DNA of 64,000 bases from Virgisporangium aliadipatigenens (GTDB taxonomy: Bacteria; Actinomycetota; Actinomycetes; Mycobacteriales; Micromonosporaceae): NCBI RefSeq assembly GCF_016863615.1, contig NZ_BOPF01000046.1, positions 1-64,000 on the forward strand, in the 5' to 3' direction. The translations under genes and the position numbers were made by a program. Numbering within the stretch: the stretch's first letter is position 1; each line of letters opens with the position of its first letter. Below the pieces are notes generated by a model. The model was not told the DNA's origin, made no database searches, and saw nothing but the letters and a program-made list of their open reading frames with translations. Shown here piece after piece: positions 1 through 8,682 of the stretch.

Positions 1-121
1 GGACTGCGAGGGCGACCCGATGGACGTCGAGAAGTCCAGCCTCGTCTTCCGCGGCGCCGACAAGCCGGCGCTGGTGCCGGACGCGGTCCCGGTCGACCTG
101 GGCAAGGGCGACACGGCCTGA
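1..121 (+). CDS. clpC: ClpC-type AAA+ unfoldase, C-terminal end (partial)
   Basis: Only the last 39 codons are in the window, read in the frame starting at base 2 and ending with TGA at 119-121. The tail contains FRGADKPALVPDAVPVDL. This resembles the C-terminus of actinobacterial ClpC, where a VD-EG strand is followed by a FRGE-KPALPD-PPVDL-like tail. ClpC is the ATP-driven unfoldase that feeds ClpP. The gene converges on mutY, and clpC and mutY are near each other in other actinobacteria. The assignment rests on this short tail alone. Confidence 0.7.
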   Translation, partial: DCEGDPMDVEKSSLVFRGADKPALVPDAVPVDLGKGDTA

Positions 122-133
122 GGTAGTACGTGA

Positions 134-166
134 GAAAGGGCGGGCGCCTACGGCGCCCGCCCTTTC
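134..166. terminator. Bidirectional intrinsic terminator
   Basis: A perfect 15-base-pair inverted repeat (134-148 with 152-166) has a 3-base loop. The arms begin GAAAGGGCGGG, so a short A/T run sits at the outer end on each strand. It lies exactly between the clpC stop and the mutY stop, as expected for a shared terminator of two convergent genes. Confidence 0.85.
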
Positions 167-169
167 GCG

Positions 170-1054
170 TTACGGCAGTGCGTAGATCCCGGGAGCGGGC
201 GTCACGACGAGGCCGTCCTCCAGGAGGCCCGCGAGGGCGCGTTCGCGCTGGACCTGGTCGCCCCAGACAGCGTCGAGCGCATCCTTGGCGACCGGGCCGT
301 GGCTCTCGCGCAGGACCGCGAGGAGCTTCCCGCGCACCTGCCGGTCGGTGCCCGCGTACGTCTGCGGCCGGCGCGTCGGCCCCACGGGCGCCGGCGCCCC
401 GCTGATCAACCAGCGGCACCGCTCCGCCAGCGGGCACACCCCGCAGCGGGGCGTTCGCGCGACGCACACCACGGCGCCCAGTTCCATCAGGGCGGCGCTG
501 ACCAGTGCGGCCAGCGGCGGCTCCAGGGGCAGGAGCGACTCCACGAGAGTCAGGTCGGCGGCCGTCGTCGTCGGACCGGCGTCCGGCTCGCCGAGAACGG
601 CACGGGCGGCCACGCGGCGGACGTTCGTGTCGACGACGGGGTGCCGCTGCCCGTAGGCGAACGCCGCCACGGCCCGCGCGGTGTACGTTCCCACGCCGGG
701 CAGGGCGAGCAGCTCGTCGAGCACGGACGGGACCACGCCGCCGTGACGTTCGGTGATCGCCACGGCGCACTCGTGCAGGCGCAGCGCCCGGCGTGGATAG
801 CCGAGGCGGCCCCACGCGCGGATCGCCTCACCGGGCTGGTCGGCGGCGAGCGCGGCCGGCGTGGGCCAGCGTGCCAGCCACTCGTGCCACGCCGGCGCGA
901 CCCGCACGACCGGGGTCTGCTGGAGCATCACCTCGCTGACCAGCACGCCCCACGGGGTGGTGCCGGCGCGGCGCCACGGGAGGTCGCGGGCGTTTGCGGA
1001 GTACCACTCGGCGACGACCGGCGCATAGGAGTCGAGAACATCAGGGGAAGTCAT
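170..1054 (-). CDS. mutY: A/G-specific adenine DNA glycosylase MutY
   Basis: MutY removes adenine mispaired with 8-oxoguanine during base excision repair. The protein has 294 residues from the ATG at 1054. The motifs are in order: SEVMLQQTPV with the catalytic Glu; the helix-hairpin-helix LPGVGTYTA; VVDTNVRRV with the catalytic Asp; and a C-x6-C-x2-C-x5-C cluster (CVARTPRCGVCPLAERC) that binds 4Fe-4S. A TTG at 1081 would add nine residues. I prefer the ATG because MTSPDVLDSY leads directly into the usual N-terminal helix. The C-terminus is short, as in other actinobacterial MutY proteins. Confidence 0.93.
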   Translation of the reverse strand: MTSPDVLDSYAPVVAEWYSANARDLPWRRAGTTPWGVLVSEVMLQQTPVVRVAPAWHEWLARWPTPAALAADQPGEAIRAWGRLGYPRRALRLHECAVAITERHGGVVPSVLDELLALPGVGTYTARAVAAFAYGQRHPVVDTNVRRVAARAVLGEPDAGPTTTAADLTLVESLLPLEPPLAALVSAALMELGAVVCVARTPRCGVCPLAERCRWLISGAPAPVGPTRRPQTYAGTDRQVRGKLLAVLRESHGPVAKDALDAVWGDQVQRERALAGLLEDGLVVTPAPGIYALP

Positions 1055-1147
1055 CGCCGAGGACGGTAACAAGCTGGCCAACGATCATTTCCGGCGCGGC
1101 GCGCCGCCGCGACTGTGCGCGGTCGTCCCACTAACGTGAGCCGCATC

Positions 1148-1852
1148 ATGAGAACGACGGTCGGACCGCTTTCTCCCGCGGTGTACTGGCGGCGCCGGGC
1201 CCTGGTGGCCGGCACGGTGGCGGTTGTCGTTCTGGCGGTCGCCTACTCGTGCAGCGGCGGTGACGAGAAGGACGGTCGGCAGGGCGCCACGGGCAACAAG
1301 ACGAGCGCCAGCGCCGATCCCAACGGGCAGACGCAGGGCCCGCCCGGGCCGCCGGCCGTGGTGCCGTCGGCGGGCGAGGCGACCGGTGGACCGCCCGTGG
1401 CCGGCGGCGGCAACGGTGGCAACGCCAGCGCTTCCAACCGGCCCGCCGGGGCCGGCGACCTGTGCAGCGACGCCGAGGTGCAGGTGACCGCCTCCGTGGA
1501 CAAGCCGTCGGTGCGGCAGGGCGAGCACGCCCAGCTGACGCTGCGGGTCAAGAACATCTCCGGCCGCACGTGCAGCCGCGACGTCGGCGCCGACATGACG
1601 GAGCTGTGGATCGCCGACAGCAACGACGACACGAAGAAGCAGTGGTCGTCGGACCTGTGCGAAAACCGCACCGGCGAGGGGATGACGTCGTTCGCCTCCG
1701 GGCACGAGCTGCCGTTCACCGTCGACTGGAACGGCAAGATCACCTCGCAGGGCTGCGACAACCGTCCCTACCTGTCGCCCGGCACCTACCAGGTGTACGC
1801 GCGCGTCGGGACCAAGCGCAGCAACCCCACCACGCTGACCGTCACCACCTGA
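1148..1852 (+). CDS. Membrane-anchored secreted protein with a beta-sandwich domain
   Basis: The 234-residue protein starts at ATG 1148. It has a short basic N-terminus, then one hydrophobic segment (LVAGTVAVVVLAVAYSC) and a Gly/Pro/Asn-rich linker of about 70 residues. The C-terminal domain has about 120 residues and four cysteines. The strand pattern QLTLRVKNISGRTC resembles BsuPI-type or CARDB-like extracellular beta-sandwich domains, but no enzyme motif is visible. The Cys after the hydrophobic segment could be a lipid anchor, although AYSC is a poor lipobox. It sits between mutY and disA and converges on disA. The role is unknown. Confidence 0.75.
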   Translation: MRTTVGPLSPAVYWRRRALVAGTVAVVVLAVAYSCSGGDEKDGRQGATGNKTSASADPNGQTQGPPGPPAVVPSAGEATGGPPVAGGGNGGNASASNRPAGAGDLCSDAEVQVTASVDKPSVRQGEHAQLTLRVKNISGRTCSRDVGADMTELWIADSNDDTKKQWSSDLCENRTGEGMTSFASGHELPFTVDWNGKITSQGCDNRPYLSPGTYQVYARVGTKRSNPTTLTVTT

Positions 1853-1885
1853 GCCGCGCCGGCCGCCCGAGGAAGCGGCCCGGGC

Positions 1886-3013
1886 TCAGACGTAGCGCTC
1901 CAGGATGGACGCCTCGGCCAGGCGGGACAGCCCCTCGCGCACGCCCCGCGCCCGGGTGTCGCCGACCCCGTCGACGGCCTGCAGGTCCTCGACGGTCGCG
2001 CCGAGCAGCCGCTGCAGGCTGCTGAAGTGGTCCACGAGCCGTTCGATGACCGGCACCGGCAGCCGCGGAACCTTTGCCAGCAGCCGGTACCCGCGCGGCG
2101 ACACGGCCGCGTCGAGCGCGTCCGCGGCACCGGGGTAGCCCAACGCCTTGGCCACGGCCACCAGGTCGATCAGCTCGGTGGCGGTGAGCCCGTCCAGTTC
2201 GGCGCACGCGTCGTCGGCGTCGTGGACGCGCCGGCCGACCGGCAGGTAGTCCCGGATCACCAGGGTGCGATCGGCCTCGACGCCGGCCATGAGCTCCTCC
2301 AACTGGAGGGCCAGCAGCCGGCCGTCGGTGCCGAGTTCGACCACGTAGCCGGCGATCTCGTCGGCGATGCGGCGCACCATCTCCAGGCGCTGCACCACGG
2401 CCACGGCGTCCCGCACGGTCACGAGATCCTCGATCTCCAGCGCGGAGAGCGTGCCGGAGACCTCGTCGAGCCGCAGCTTGTAGCGTTCGAGCGTCTGCAG
2501 GGCCTGGTTGGCCTTGCTGAGGATGGACGCGGAGTCGTCGAGCACGTGCCGCTGGCCGGCGACGTACAGGCCGATGATGCGCATCGACTGGCTCACCGAG
2601 ATCACCGGGAACCCGGTCTGCTTCGCCACCCGCTCGGCGGTGCGGTGCCGGGTGCCGGACTCGTCGCTGGGGATGCTGGGGTCGGGCATCAGGTGCACGG
2701 CCGCCCGCACGATCTTGGTGCCGTCGCTGGAGAGCACCACGGCACCGTCCATCTTGCACAGTTCGCGGAGGCGGGTCGCGGAGAACTCGATGTCGAGCGC
2801 GAAGCCGCTGCCGGTGCAGATGGACTCCACGACGTCGTCGTGGCCGAGCACGATGAGCGCGCCGGTGCGGCCGCGCAGGATGCGTTCGAGGCCGTCGCGC
2901 AGCGCGGTGCCGGGCGCCATCAACGCGAGGGTGGCGCGCATCGGGTCGCCGCTGCCGACGGGACTCGTCCAGACTCCGTCACCGTGGTGGTGCGGTTCGC
3001 GGTCTATCGGCAC
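1886..3013 (-). CDS. disA: DNA integrity scanning protein / diadenylate cyclase DisA
   Basis: DisA condenses two ATP into cyclic di-AMP and slows this on branched DNA, linking DNA damage to signalling. The 375-residue protein has the DAC domain with DGA ([11 protein letters not shown]) and RHR ([10 protein letters not shown]) signatures. A helical linker follows, then a C-terminal helix-hairpin-helix domain ([15 protein letters not shown]). I chose GTG 3013 because it gives the usual MP-DR-like N-terminus; GTG 3019 is two codons upstream. radA lies nearby on the same strand, an arrangement common in actinobacteria, but here a plus-strand gene separates the two. Confidence 0.95.
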   Translation of the reverse strand: MPIDREPHHHGDGVWTSPVGSGDPMRATLALMAPGTALRDGLERILRGRTGALIVLGHDDVVESICTGSGFALDIEFSATRLRELCKMDGAVVLSSDGTKIVRAAVHLMPDPSIPSDESGTRHRTAERVAKQTGFPVISVSQSMRIIGLYVAGQRHVLDDSASILSKANQALQTLERYKLRLDEVSGTLSALEIEDLVTVRDAVAVVQRLEMVRRIADEIAGYVVELGTDGRLLALQLEELMAGVEADRTLVIRDYLPVGRRVHDADDACAELDGLTATELIDLVAVAKALGYPGAADALDAAVSPRGYRLLAKVPRLPVPVIERLVDHFSSLQRLLGATVEDLQAVDGVGDTRARGVREGLSRLAEASILERYV

Positions 3014-3115
3014 CCGCACAGTTTACGGACCGCGCGGCGTGCGGTGCTGTTGCGGGCCGCCGCGCAGCCCGTAGAGTGAGCCAGCACTCACACTGGCGGC
3101 TCGTGGGCGGGAGCG

Positions 3116-3682
3116 ATGACCGGTCCGGGGCGGATCGAATGGCGCCGGGGAGCACCCCGGCAGGCGTTGCGGCGAGTGGCCTGGTGGGCCGTTGTGGGGG
3201 CGATCGTCTTCGGCGTCGCCCTGCTGCTGTTCGGGCCGGAGCCGGCGACGCTGGACGACGGTTCGCACAACGTGTTGGACGACGTTCCACTGTGGACGGG
3301 GTTGCTGGTACTGGCGACGCTCGCCGTGGTCGCCGTGCCCCTGTTGCGGCGCCCGGCCGTCGCCGCGGATCACTACGCGCTCCGCGTCCGCCCCGGTCCG
3401 TGGCGCACCCTCCTGTTGCCGTGGGCCGGCATATCGGAGGTCGTCGCCATCTCGTCGAACGGCATCGAGTACCTACTGATCCGCCTCGATCAGCGCTTCG
3501 CGGGCGACCGTCCCAAAGCATGGGACCAGCTCGTGCTGAAGAACGCGCGAAAGGGCATGGAGCAGGCGGCTTCCTACGACCTCGCGGTCAACCTTCGGGA
3601 ATTCGCCGGCCCGCCCGCGGGCAAGGTGGCGGCGCTCGCGGCCTACGCCCCCGAGACGGTCACGCTCGAAGAACGCCTATAG
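3116..3682 (+). CDS. Two-helix membrane protein with a PH-like tail
   Basis: The 188-residue protein starts at ATG 3116 behind a GGGCGGGAG ribosome site. It has two hydrophobic segments at about residues 22-42 and 58-78. A soluble C-terminal part then has the run YALRVRPGPWRTLLLPWAGI, typical of bacterial PH-like domains of small actinobacterial membrane proteins. It is divergent from disA and converges on radA with an 11-base gap. A TCCACTGTGGA palindrome lies inside the gene at 3286-3296. The function is unknown. Confidence 0.75.
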   Translation: MTGPGRIEWRRGAPRQALRRVAWWAVVGAIVFGVALLLFGPEPATLDDGSHNVLDDVPLWTGLLVLATLAVVAVPLLRRPAVAADHYALRVRPGPWRTLLLPWAGISEVVAISSNGIEYLLIRLDQRFAGDRPKAWDQLVLKNARKGMEQAASYDLAVNLREFAGPPAGKVAALAAYAPETVTLEERL

Positions 3683-3693
3683 GTTGTTCGCCT

Positions 3694-5100
3694 TTACTGC
3701 TTGTGTTCGGCGCCGGCCTGGACGGCGTAGTGCAACGCGGTGCGCACGTCGCCGACCTCCAGCACCCGCATCCCCGGCGGCAGCGAACCGGTAGCGGCCG
3801 GCCCGCACCCCGGCGGCACCAGCGCGTACCGGAACCCGAGCCGGGCGGCCTCGGCCAGCCGGCGCGGCACCGCGCCCACCCGCCGGATCTCGCCGGTCAG
3901 CCCGACCTCGCCGAGCACCACCAGATCCGGCGCCAACGGCAGCTCGTGCGCGGCCGACGCGACCGCCAACGCCATCGCCAGGTCGGCCGCCGGCTCCACC
4001 ACCCGCATCCCGCCCACGGTCGCGGCGAAGACCTCCTTGTCGTGCAGGCTCAGCTTGGCGGCGCGCTGCAGCACGGCGAGCACCATGGCCAGCCGCGCCG
4101 AGTCGAGCCCGCTGACGGTGCGCCGCGGCGAACCGGCCACCACCGCACCGATCAACGCCTGCACCTCGGTCGTGAGCGCCCGCCGGCCCTCCATCGCCAC
4201 GGTGATGCACGTCCCCGGAACGGCGTCCGCGTACCGCGTCAGGAAGAGCCCGGACGGGTCGGGCATGCTGGTGATGCCGCCCTCGTGCATCTCGAAGCAG
4301 CCCACCTCGTCGGCGGGCCCGAAGCGGTTCTTCAGCCCGCGCACCATCCGCAGCGACGAGTGCTTGTCGCCCTCGAACTGGAGCACCACGTCGACCAGGT
4401 GCTCCAGCGTGCGTGGACCGGCGACCTGGCCGTCCTTGGTCACGTGTCCCACGAGGATGGTGGCGATGTTGCGCTCCTTCGCGACCGCCACCAGCGCGGC
4501 GGTGACCGCGCGAACCTGCGTGACGCCGCCCGACACCCCGTCCGTGCCCGCCATCGAGAACGTCTGCACCGAGTCCAGCACCAGCAGCCCCGGCTGCACG
4601 GCGTCGATGTGCCCGAGCACCGCGGAAAGATCGGTCTCGGCGGCGAGCATGAGCCGCTCGTGCATGGCCCCGATCCGCTCGGCGCGCAGCCGCACCTGGC
4701 TCGTGGACTCCTCGCCGCTGACCACCAGCGCCGGCGTGTCCTGCCCGGCGGCCCACTGCTGCGCGACGTCCAGCAGCAGCGTCGACTTGCCCACGCCCGG
4801 CTCGCCCGCCAGCAGCACCACGGCGCCCGGCACGATCCCGCCGCCGAGCACCCGGTCGAACTCGCTCACGAACGTCGGCTTGGCCAGCGCACGCGTCGCG
4901 CTGATCTCGGCGATCGGCCGCGCCGGCTCACTCGGCCGGGTCGCGGCCAGCGAACGCAGGGCCGGCGCCGGCCCGGACGTGGCCTCGCCGACCGAACCCC
5001 ACTCGAGACACTCCGGGCACCGGCCCAGCCATTTCGGCATCCGGTGCCCGCAGGCCCCGCACTCGAACGTCGCGCGGGGCGCCTTCGCTTGCTGACTCAC
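3694..5100 (-). CDS. radA: DNA repair protein RadA/Sms
   Basis: RadA is a RecA-related ATPase that processes recombination intermediates by branch migration. The 468-residue protein starts at GTG 5100. It has an N-terminal zinc finger (CGACGHRMP followed by GRCPEC), the Walker A GEPGVGKST at about residue 100, the RadA-specific KNRFG motif in LKNRFGPADEVG, and a C-terminal Lon-protease-like domain. All diagnostic motifs are intact. Confidence 0.96.
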   Translation of the reverse strand: MSQQAKAPRATFECGACGHRMPKWLGRCPECLEWGSVGEATSGPAPALRSLAATRPSEPARPIAEISATRALAKPTFVSEFDRVLGGGIVPGAVVLLAGEPGVGKSTLLLDVAQQWAAGQDTPALVVSGEESTSQVRLRAERIGAMHERLMLAAETDLSAVLGHIDAVQPGLLVLDSVQTFSMAGTDGVSGGVTQVRAVTAALVAVAKERNIATILVGHVTKDGQVAGPRTLEHLVDVVLQFEGDKHSSLRMVRGLKNRFGPADEVGCFEMHEGGITSMPDPSGLFLTRYADAVPGTCITVAMEGRRALTTEVQALIGAVVAGSPRRTVSGLDSARLAMVLAVLQRAAKLSLHDKEVFAATVGGMRVVEPAADLAMALAVASAAHELPLAPDLVVLGEVGLTGEIRRVGAVPRRLAEAARLGFRYALVPPGCGPAATGSLPPGMRVLEVGDVRTALHYAVQAGAEHKQ

Positions 5101-5137
5101 CCGAGGACGTTAACCCGGGGGTACGACAGGAACGGCG

Positions 5138-5860
5138 TCAGTGCTCGCTGCCGCCCGCGCCCTCCTCCTCGTGCAGCTCCATCGGGCTGCGCGGCGGGGC
5201 GGTCATCGGGATGGCCATCGGCACCTCGGTCGTGATCGTGGTGCCGTTGTCGAAGCGGAACTGCAGCTGCAGCGAGTCGCCCGGCTTGAACGGCTTCGAC
5301 AGGTTGATCACCTGCAGGAAGCGCGTCTGCGTGGGGTTGAGCACCACGAACTCGCGCGACGGGATGGAGACGTCGATCTTCGTGTTGGGCGCGGGCGGCG
5401 TGGCCGGCGAGGGCGGTGCGCTCGCGGAGGCGCCCGCCGACGCCGACGGGTTGGCCGAGCCGGAAGCACCGGCGGATGCGCCCGCCGAGGCGGACGCGCT
5501 GGCGGAGGCGGAGGGAGCGGCCGGGGCCGACGACGCGGCCGCCGCGGCCGGACCACCCAGCACGACGGTGCCGAGATCGGCCGTCACCGACACGAGCTTC
5601 ACGGTGTTGTTGCCGTTGCTGGCGATGTAGACCTGCAGCGGGGCGGTGCCGCCCGCCGGGTAGCCGGCCGGGTCCTTGTACACCACCGCGAGATTGCGGA
5701 TCTGGATCAGCTTGTCGGCACTGGTGACGTTGACCCCGCTGACCGGCGGCTGCTGTCCCTCGGTCTGGGTCACCTGGCCGGCGCCGCATCCCGAGGCCAG
5801 TCCGAGCGTCAGGGCGGACGCGGCCAGCAGCAACGTGCGGCGGTTCGTCGAGCGGATCAC
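5138..5860 (-). CDS. Secreted lipoprotein with a Ser/Ala-rich insert
   Basis: The 240-residue protein starts at GTG 5860. A signal peptide ends in the lipobox LASGC, so the protein should be lipid-anchored outside the membrane. Two beta-rich halves are separated by about 50 residues of almost pure Ala/Ser/Gly/Pro. The first half has QVYIASNGNNTVKLVSV and the second has VVLNPTQTRFLQVINL. The pattern resembles immunoglobulin-like or copper-chaperone-like extracytoplasmic domains, but no metal-binding Met/His cluster is evident. It lies downstream of the UbiA gene and upstream of radA on one strand. The function is unknown. Confidence 0.75.
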   Translation of the reverse strand: MIRSTNRRTLLLAASALTLGLASGCGAGQVTQTEGQQPPVSGVNVTSADKLIQIRNLAVVYKDPAGYPAGGTAPLQVYIASNGNNTVKLVSVTADLGTVVLGGPAAAAASSAPAAPSASASASASAGASAGASGSANPSASAGASASAPPSPATPPAPNTKIDVSIPSREFVVLNPTQTRFLQVINLSKPFKPGDSLQLQFRFDNGTTITTEVPMAIPMTAPPRSPMELHEEEGAGGSEH

Positions 5861-5897
5861 GCATACAGCGTAATAGTGGCGTCGGAGGGCCGTTCGC

Positions 5898-6707
5898 TTA
5901 CCCCAGGACACCGCCGCCGACAAGCAGCACCACGTCCAGCACGGCCACCACCAGCACCGCCCGGAACGCCCATTGCCGCCCGCCGCGCACCAGCCCGTTC
6001 CCCCCGATGAGCAGGACCGCGACGGTCAGTGCGCCGGCGATCCAGCCGATCGGGCGCGGCGGCCCGGGCGGTCCGAACACGAGCAGGGCGGTGACCGCGG
6101 CCAGGAGCACGGCGGACGCCGCCAGCGAGCCCGTCGCGCCGAACCGGTGCGGCAGCCCGCGCACCCCCGTCCGCGCGTCGTCGGCCAGATCCGGCACGAC
6201 GTTGGCGAAGTGCGCGGCGACGCCCAGCAGCGCGCCGGCGGCCGGCAGCCACCACGGCACCTCCCGACCGGCGACCAGCACCACAAAGGCCGGCAGGCAC
6301 CCGAACGACACCGCGTAGGGCACCGGAGAGGCCACAGTGGACTTCAGCGGCCAGTTGTAGAGCAGGGCCGACACCAGCGCGACCACGTACACCGGCGCCG
6401 CGCGCACCGACGTGGCGAACGCCAGCGTCACGCAGGCTGCGGCGGCGATCGCCGCGCCGACGAACAGGACCCGCCGGGAGACGAGCCCCGACGGCACCGG
6501 CTTGTCGGTGCGGCCGACGGTCGCGTCGCGCGGTGCGTCGATCGCGTCGTTGCTCCAGCCCACCGCCAGCTGGCTCGTGCCGACGGTGGCGGTGACCCCG
6601 GCGACCTGCCACGCGGAGAGCCCCGCGCCCACCGCCAGCACGCCTCCGACCAGCGTCACGGCCGCCGCCGGTTCGGGGTGGCAGGCCCGCAGCAGTCCTC
6701 TGAGCAC
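5898..6707 (-). CDS. UbiA-family membrane prenyltransferase
   Basis: UbiA enzymes transfer a prenyl chain from a prenyl diphosphate to an aromatic acceptor in the membrane. The 269-residue protein has about eight hydrophobic segments. The two Asp-rich motifs are present: NDAIDAPRD near residue 55, and VPDLADDARTG near residue 175. I chose GTG 6707 because GAGGAGG lies about six bases upstream and the start runs into RACHPEP, the usual UbiA N-terminus. A GTG at 6758 would add 17 residues. The gene is divergent from the methyltransferase/flavoprotein/type III PKS operon, which suggests a role in prenylating that product. Confidence 0.85.
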   Translation of the reverse strand: MLRGLLRACHPEPAAAVTLVGGVLAVGAGLSAWQVAGVTATVGTSQLAVGWSNDAIDAPRDATVGRTDKPVPSGLVSRRVLFVGAAIAAAACVTLAFATSVRAAPVYVVALVSALLYNWPLKSTVASPVPYAVSFGCLPAFVVLVAGREVPWWLPAAGALLGVAAHFANVVPDLADDARTGVRGLPHRFGATGSLAASAVLLAAVTALLVFGPPGPPRPIGWIAGALTVAVLLIGGNGLVRGGRQWAFRAVLVVAVLDVVLLVGGGVLG

Positions 6708-6808
6708 CCCGGCCTCCTCGTCGTTGGAAAGCACCCTGCCGTACGAACTGACGATCACGGAAGCGGCTCGTGTGGCTGGTGAGGCACTTTCATGTCACAG
6801 TCTGTTCC

Positions 6809-7519
6809 ATGACCGTCACCGGCTTACCCCGCAACGACGTGCGGCAGTACGACGTGCTGGCGGGGCAGTGGTGGCTGGCGGACGGGCAGTTCGCGATGCT
6901 GCACTGGCTCGCGCGGGCACGGGCGGCGCTCATCCCACCGGCCACCCGGCCCGACGCGGTGCTCGTCGACCTGGGGTGCGGCGGCGGACTGCTCGCCCCG
7001 CACGTGGCCGGCAAGGGCTACCGGCACGTGGGGCTCGACCTGGCGGAGTCGGCCCTGCGGGTGGCCGCGCCGCACGGGCTGGCGCCGGTGCGCGCCGACG
7101 TGGCCCGGATCCCGCTCGCCGACGAGAGCGCCGACGCGGTCAGCGCCGGCGAGATCCTCGAACACGTTCGCGATCTGTCCACTGTGGTCGCCGAGGCGTG
7201 CCGGATTCTGCGCCCGGGTGGCGTTCTGGTGCTGGACACGCTCGCGCGCACGGCGGTGGCCCGGTTCGTGGCCGTCACCGTCGGCGAACGCATCCCCGGC
7301 GGTGCGCCGCCCGGCATCCACGACCCGGCGCTCTTCGTCGACCGGCGCAGGCTCGTGGCGGAGGCGGCGCGGCACGGCGTTCCGCTGCGGTTGCGCGGCA
7401 TCCGACCGTCCACTGTGGGCATGGCCCGGTGGCTGGCCGGCCGGCGGGACCGGCCGGTGCGCATGATCCCGACGTGGTCGACCGCGGTGATCTTCCAGGG
7501 TCGCGGGGTCAAGCAGTGA
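6809..7519 (+). CDS. UbiG-like SAM-dependent methyltransferase
   Basis: The 236-residue class I methyltransferase starts at ATG 6809. Motif I is VDLGCGGGLL, and the following acidic residue ends GLDLAES. Later motifs are EILEHVRD and CRILRPGGVLVLDT. The C-terminal part resembles UbiG, which O-methylates catechol or hydroquinone intermediates. It is the first gene of a three-gene operon, and its TGA overlaps the next GTG. O-methylation of a phenolic lipid is inferred from context. The gene carries two near-copies of a repeated palindrome, at 7178 and 7409. Confidence 0.8.
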   Translation: MTVTGLPRNDVRQYDVLAGQWWLADGQFAMLHWLARARAALIPPATRPDAVLVDLGCGGGLLAPHVAGKGYRHVGLDLAESALRVAAPHGLAPVRADVARIPLADESADAVSAGEILEHVRDLSTVVAEACRILRPGGVLVLDTLARTAVARFVAVTVGERIPGGAPPGIHDPALFVDRRRLVAEAARHGVPLRLRGIRPSTVGMARWLAGRRDRPVRMIPTWSTAVIFQGRGVKQ

Positions 7520-8682
7520 GCGCCGTGGACATCGCCCGGCGGCTGGCCCCCCGGTTCGCCGCGCGGGCCGCGGGCTACGACGCCGCCGGCGACTTCCCGG
7601 TGGACGACTTCGCCGACCTGCGCGACGCGGGTCTCTTCGGCCTCATGGTCCCGACCCGCCTCGGCGGCCTGGGCGCCGGCTTCGCCGAGTACGCGCGGGT
7701 CGCCTACGAACTCGCCCGCGGCAACGGCGCCACCGCCCTGGTGTTCAACATGCACGCCTCGGTCACCGGCGCGCTGGCCGGCGTCCCGGACGTGATGGTC
7801 GAGGCGCTGGGTGTGCCCGAGCACTTCTTCGCCGCCCGCGACCGGATCCTCGCCGACGCCGCGGCCGGCCGCTGGTACGCCGTCGCGATGAGCGAACGCG
7901 GTGTCGGTTCGCGGCTGTCGCAGCTGTCCACCTCGTACACGCGCGAGCCGGACGGGAGCTGGCGGATCAAGGGCGCGAAGTCGTTCTGCTCCGGCGCGGG
8001 GCACAGCGACGGATATCTGGTCGCCGCACGCAGTACCGCCGACCCGTCGCTGGTGTCGCAGTTCCTGGTGCCGGCGGGTGCGCCGGGGCTGACCGTGGAG
8101 CCGACCTGGGACGCGCTCGGCATGCGGGCCACCGGCTCGCACGACGTCCACCTGGACCTGACGGTGCCCGAGGACGCGCTGGTCGGGGCCGTCGAGGGGC
8201 TGGCTCTGCTGGTCGCCCAGCTGATGCCGCACTGGATGGTCGCGAGCTACGCCGCGGTCTACGTGGGAGTCGCGCGCGCGGCCGTCGACGCGGCTGTTTC
8301 CCATTCGAGGGAACGTCGTCTCGCCGGCCTCCCGAATGTGCGTTCGCGGATCGGGCGGGCCGACGCGGCCGTGGCCGCCGCAAAGCTCACGGTCGACGAG
8401 GCCGCCCGACGGGTCGACGAGGCGCCCGGTGACGAGGAGACCAACCGCTGGGTGTGGCGGGCGAAGTACCTGGCCGGCACGACGGCGGCGGAGGTCGCCG
8501 CGAGCATGCTGGAGGCGGCCGGCACCAGCGCCACGAGACGCGGCCACCCCCTCGAACGCCTCTACCGCGACGCCCGCTGCGGTTCGCTGCAGCCGGCCAC
8601 CTCCGACGTGTGCGCCGACTGGCTCGGCGTGGCCGCGCTCGGCGGCGATCCGGAGTCCGACGGCACGGCACCGCGATGGTGA
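7516..8682 (+). CDS. Acyl-CoA-dehydrogenase-fold flavoprotein, possible monooxygenase
   Basis: The 388-residue protein starts at GTG 7516, overlapping the methyltransferase stop by three bases. It follows the acyl-CoA dehydrogenase plan: an N-terminal helical domain (GLFGLMVPTRLGGLG), a middle beta domain (AMSERGVGSR, IKGAKSFCSGAGHSDGY) and a C-terminal helical bundle. Near the C-terminus, true dehydrogenases have YEGT with a catalytic Glu. Here I read RLYRDARCGSLQPATSD, which lacks that Glu and looks more like the DszC/HpaB-type flavin monooxygenases of the same fold. Ring hydroxylation of an alkyl-resorcinol is therefore a plausible role, but it is unproven. Confidence 0.75.
   Translation: MSAVDIARRLAPRFAARAAGYDAAGDFPVDDFADLRDAGLFGLMVPTRLGGLGAGFAEYARVAYELARGNGATALVFNMHASVTGALAGVPDVMVEALGVPEHFFAARDRILADAAAGRWYAVAMSERGVGSRLSQLSTSYTREPDGSWRIKGAKSFCSGAGHSDGYLVAARSTADPSLVSQFLVPAGAPGLTVEPTWDALGMRATGSHDVHLDLTVPEDALVGAVEGLALLVAQLMPHWMVASYAAVYVGVARAAVDAAVSHSRERRLAGLPNVRSRIGRADAAVAAAKLTVDEAARRVDEAPGDEETNRWVWRAKYLAGTTAAEVAASMLEAAGTSATRRGHPLERLYRDARCGSLQPATSDVCADWLGVAALGGDPESDGTAPRW

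Noticed and set aside
3076-5235. A 719-codon plus-strand frame opposite radA
   Set aside because: radA on the other strand has all its diagnostic motifs. The plus frame is Arg/Pro/His-rich noise.
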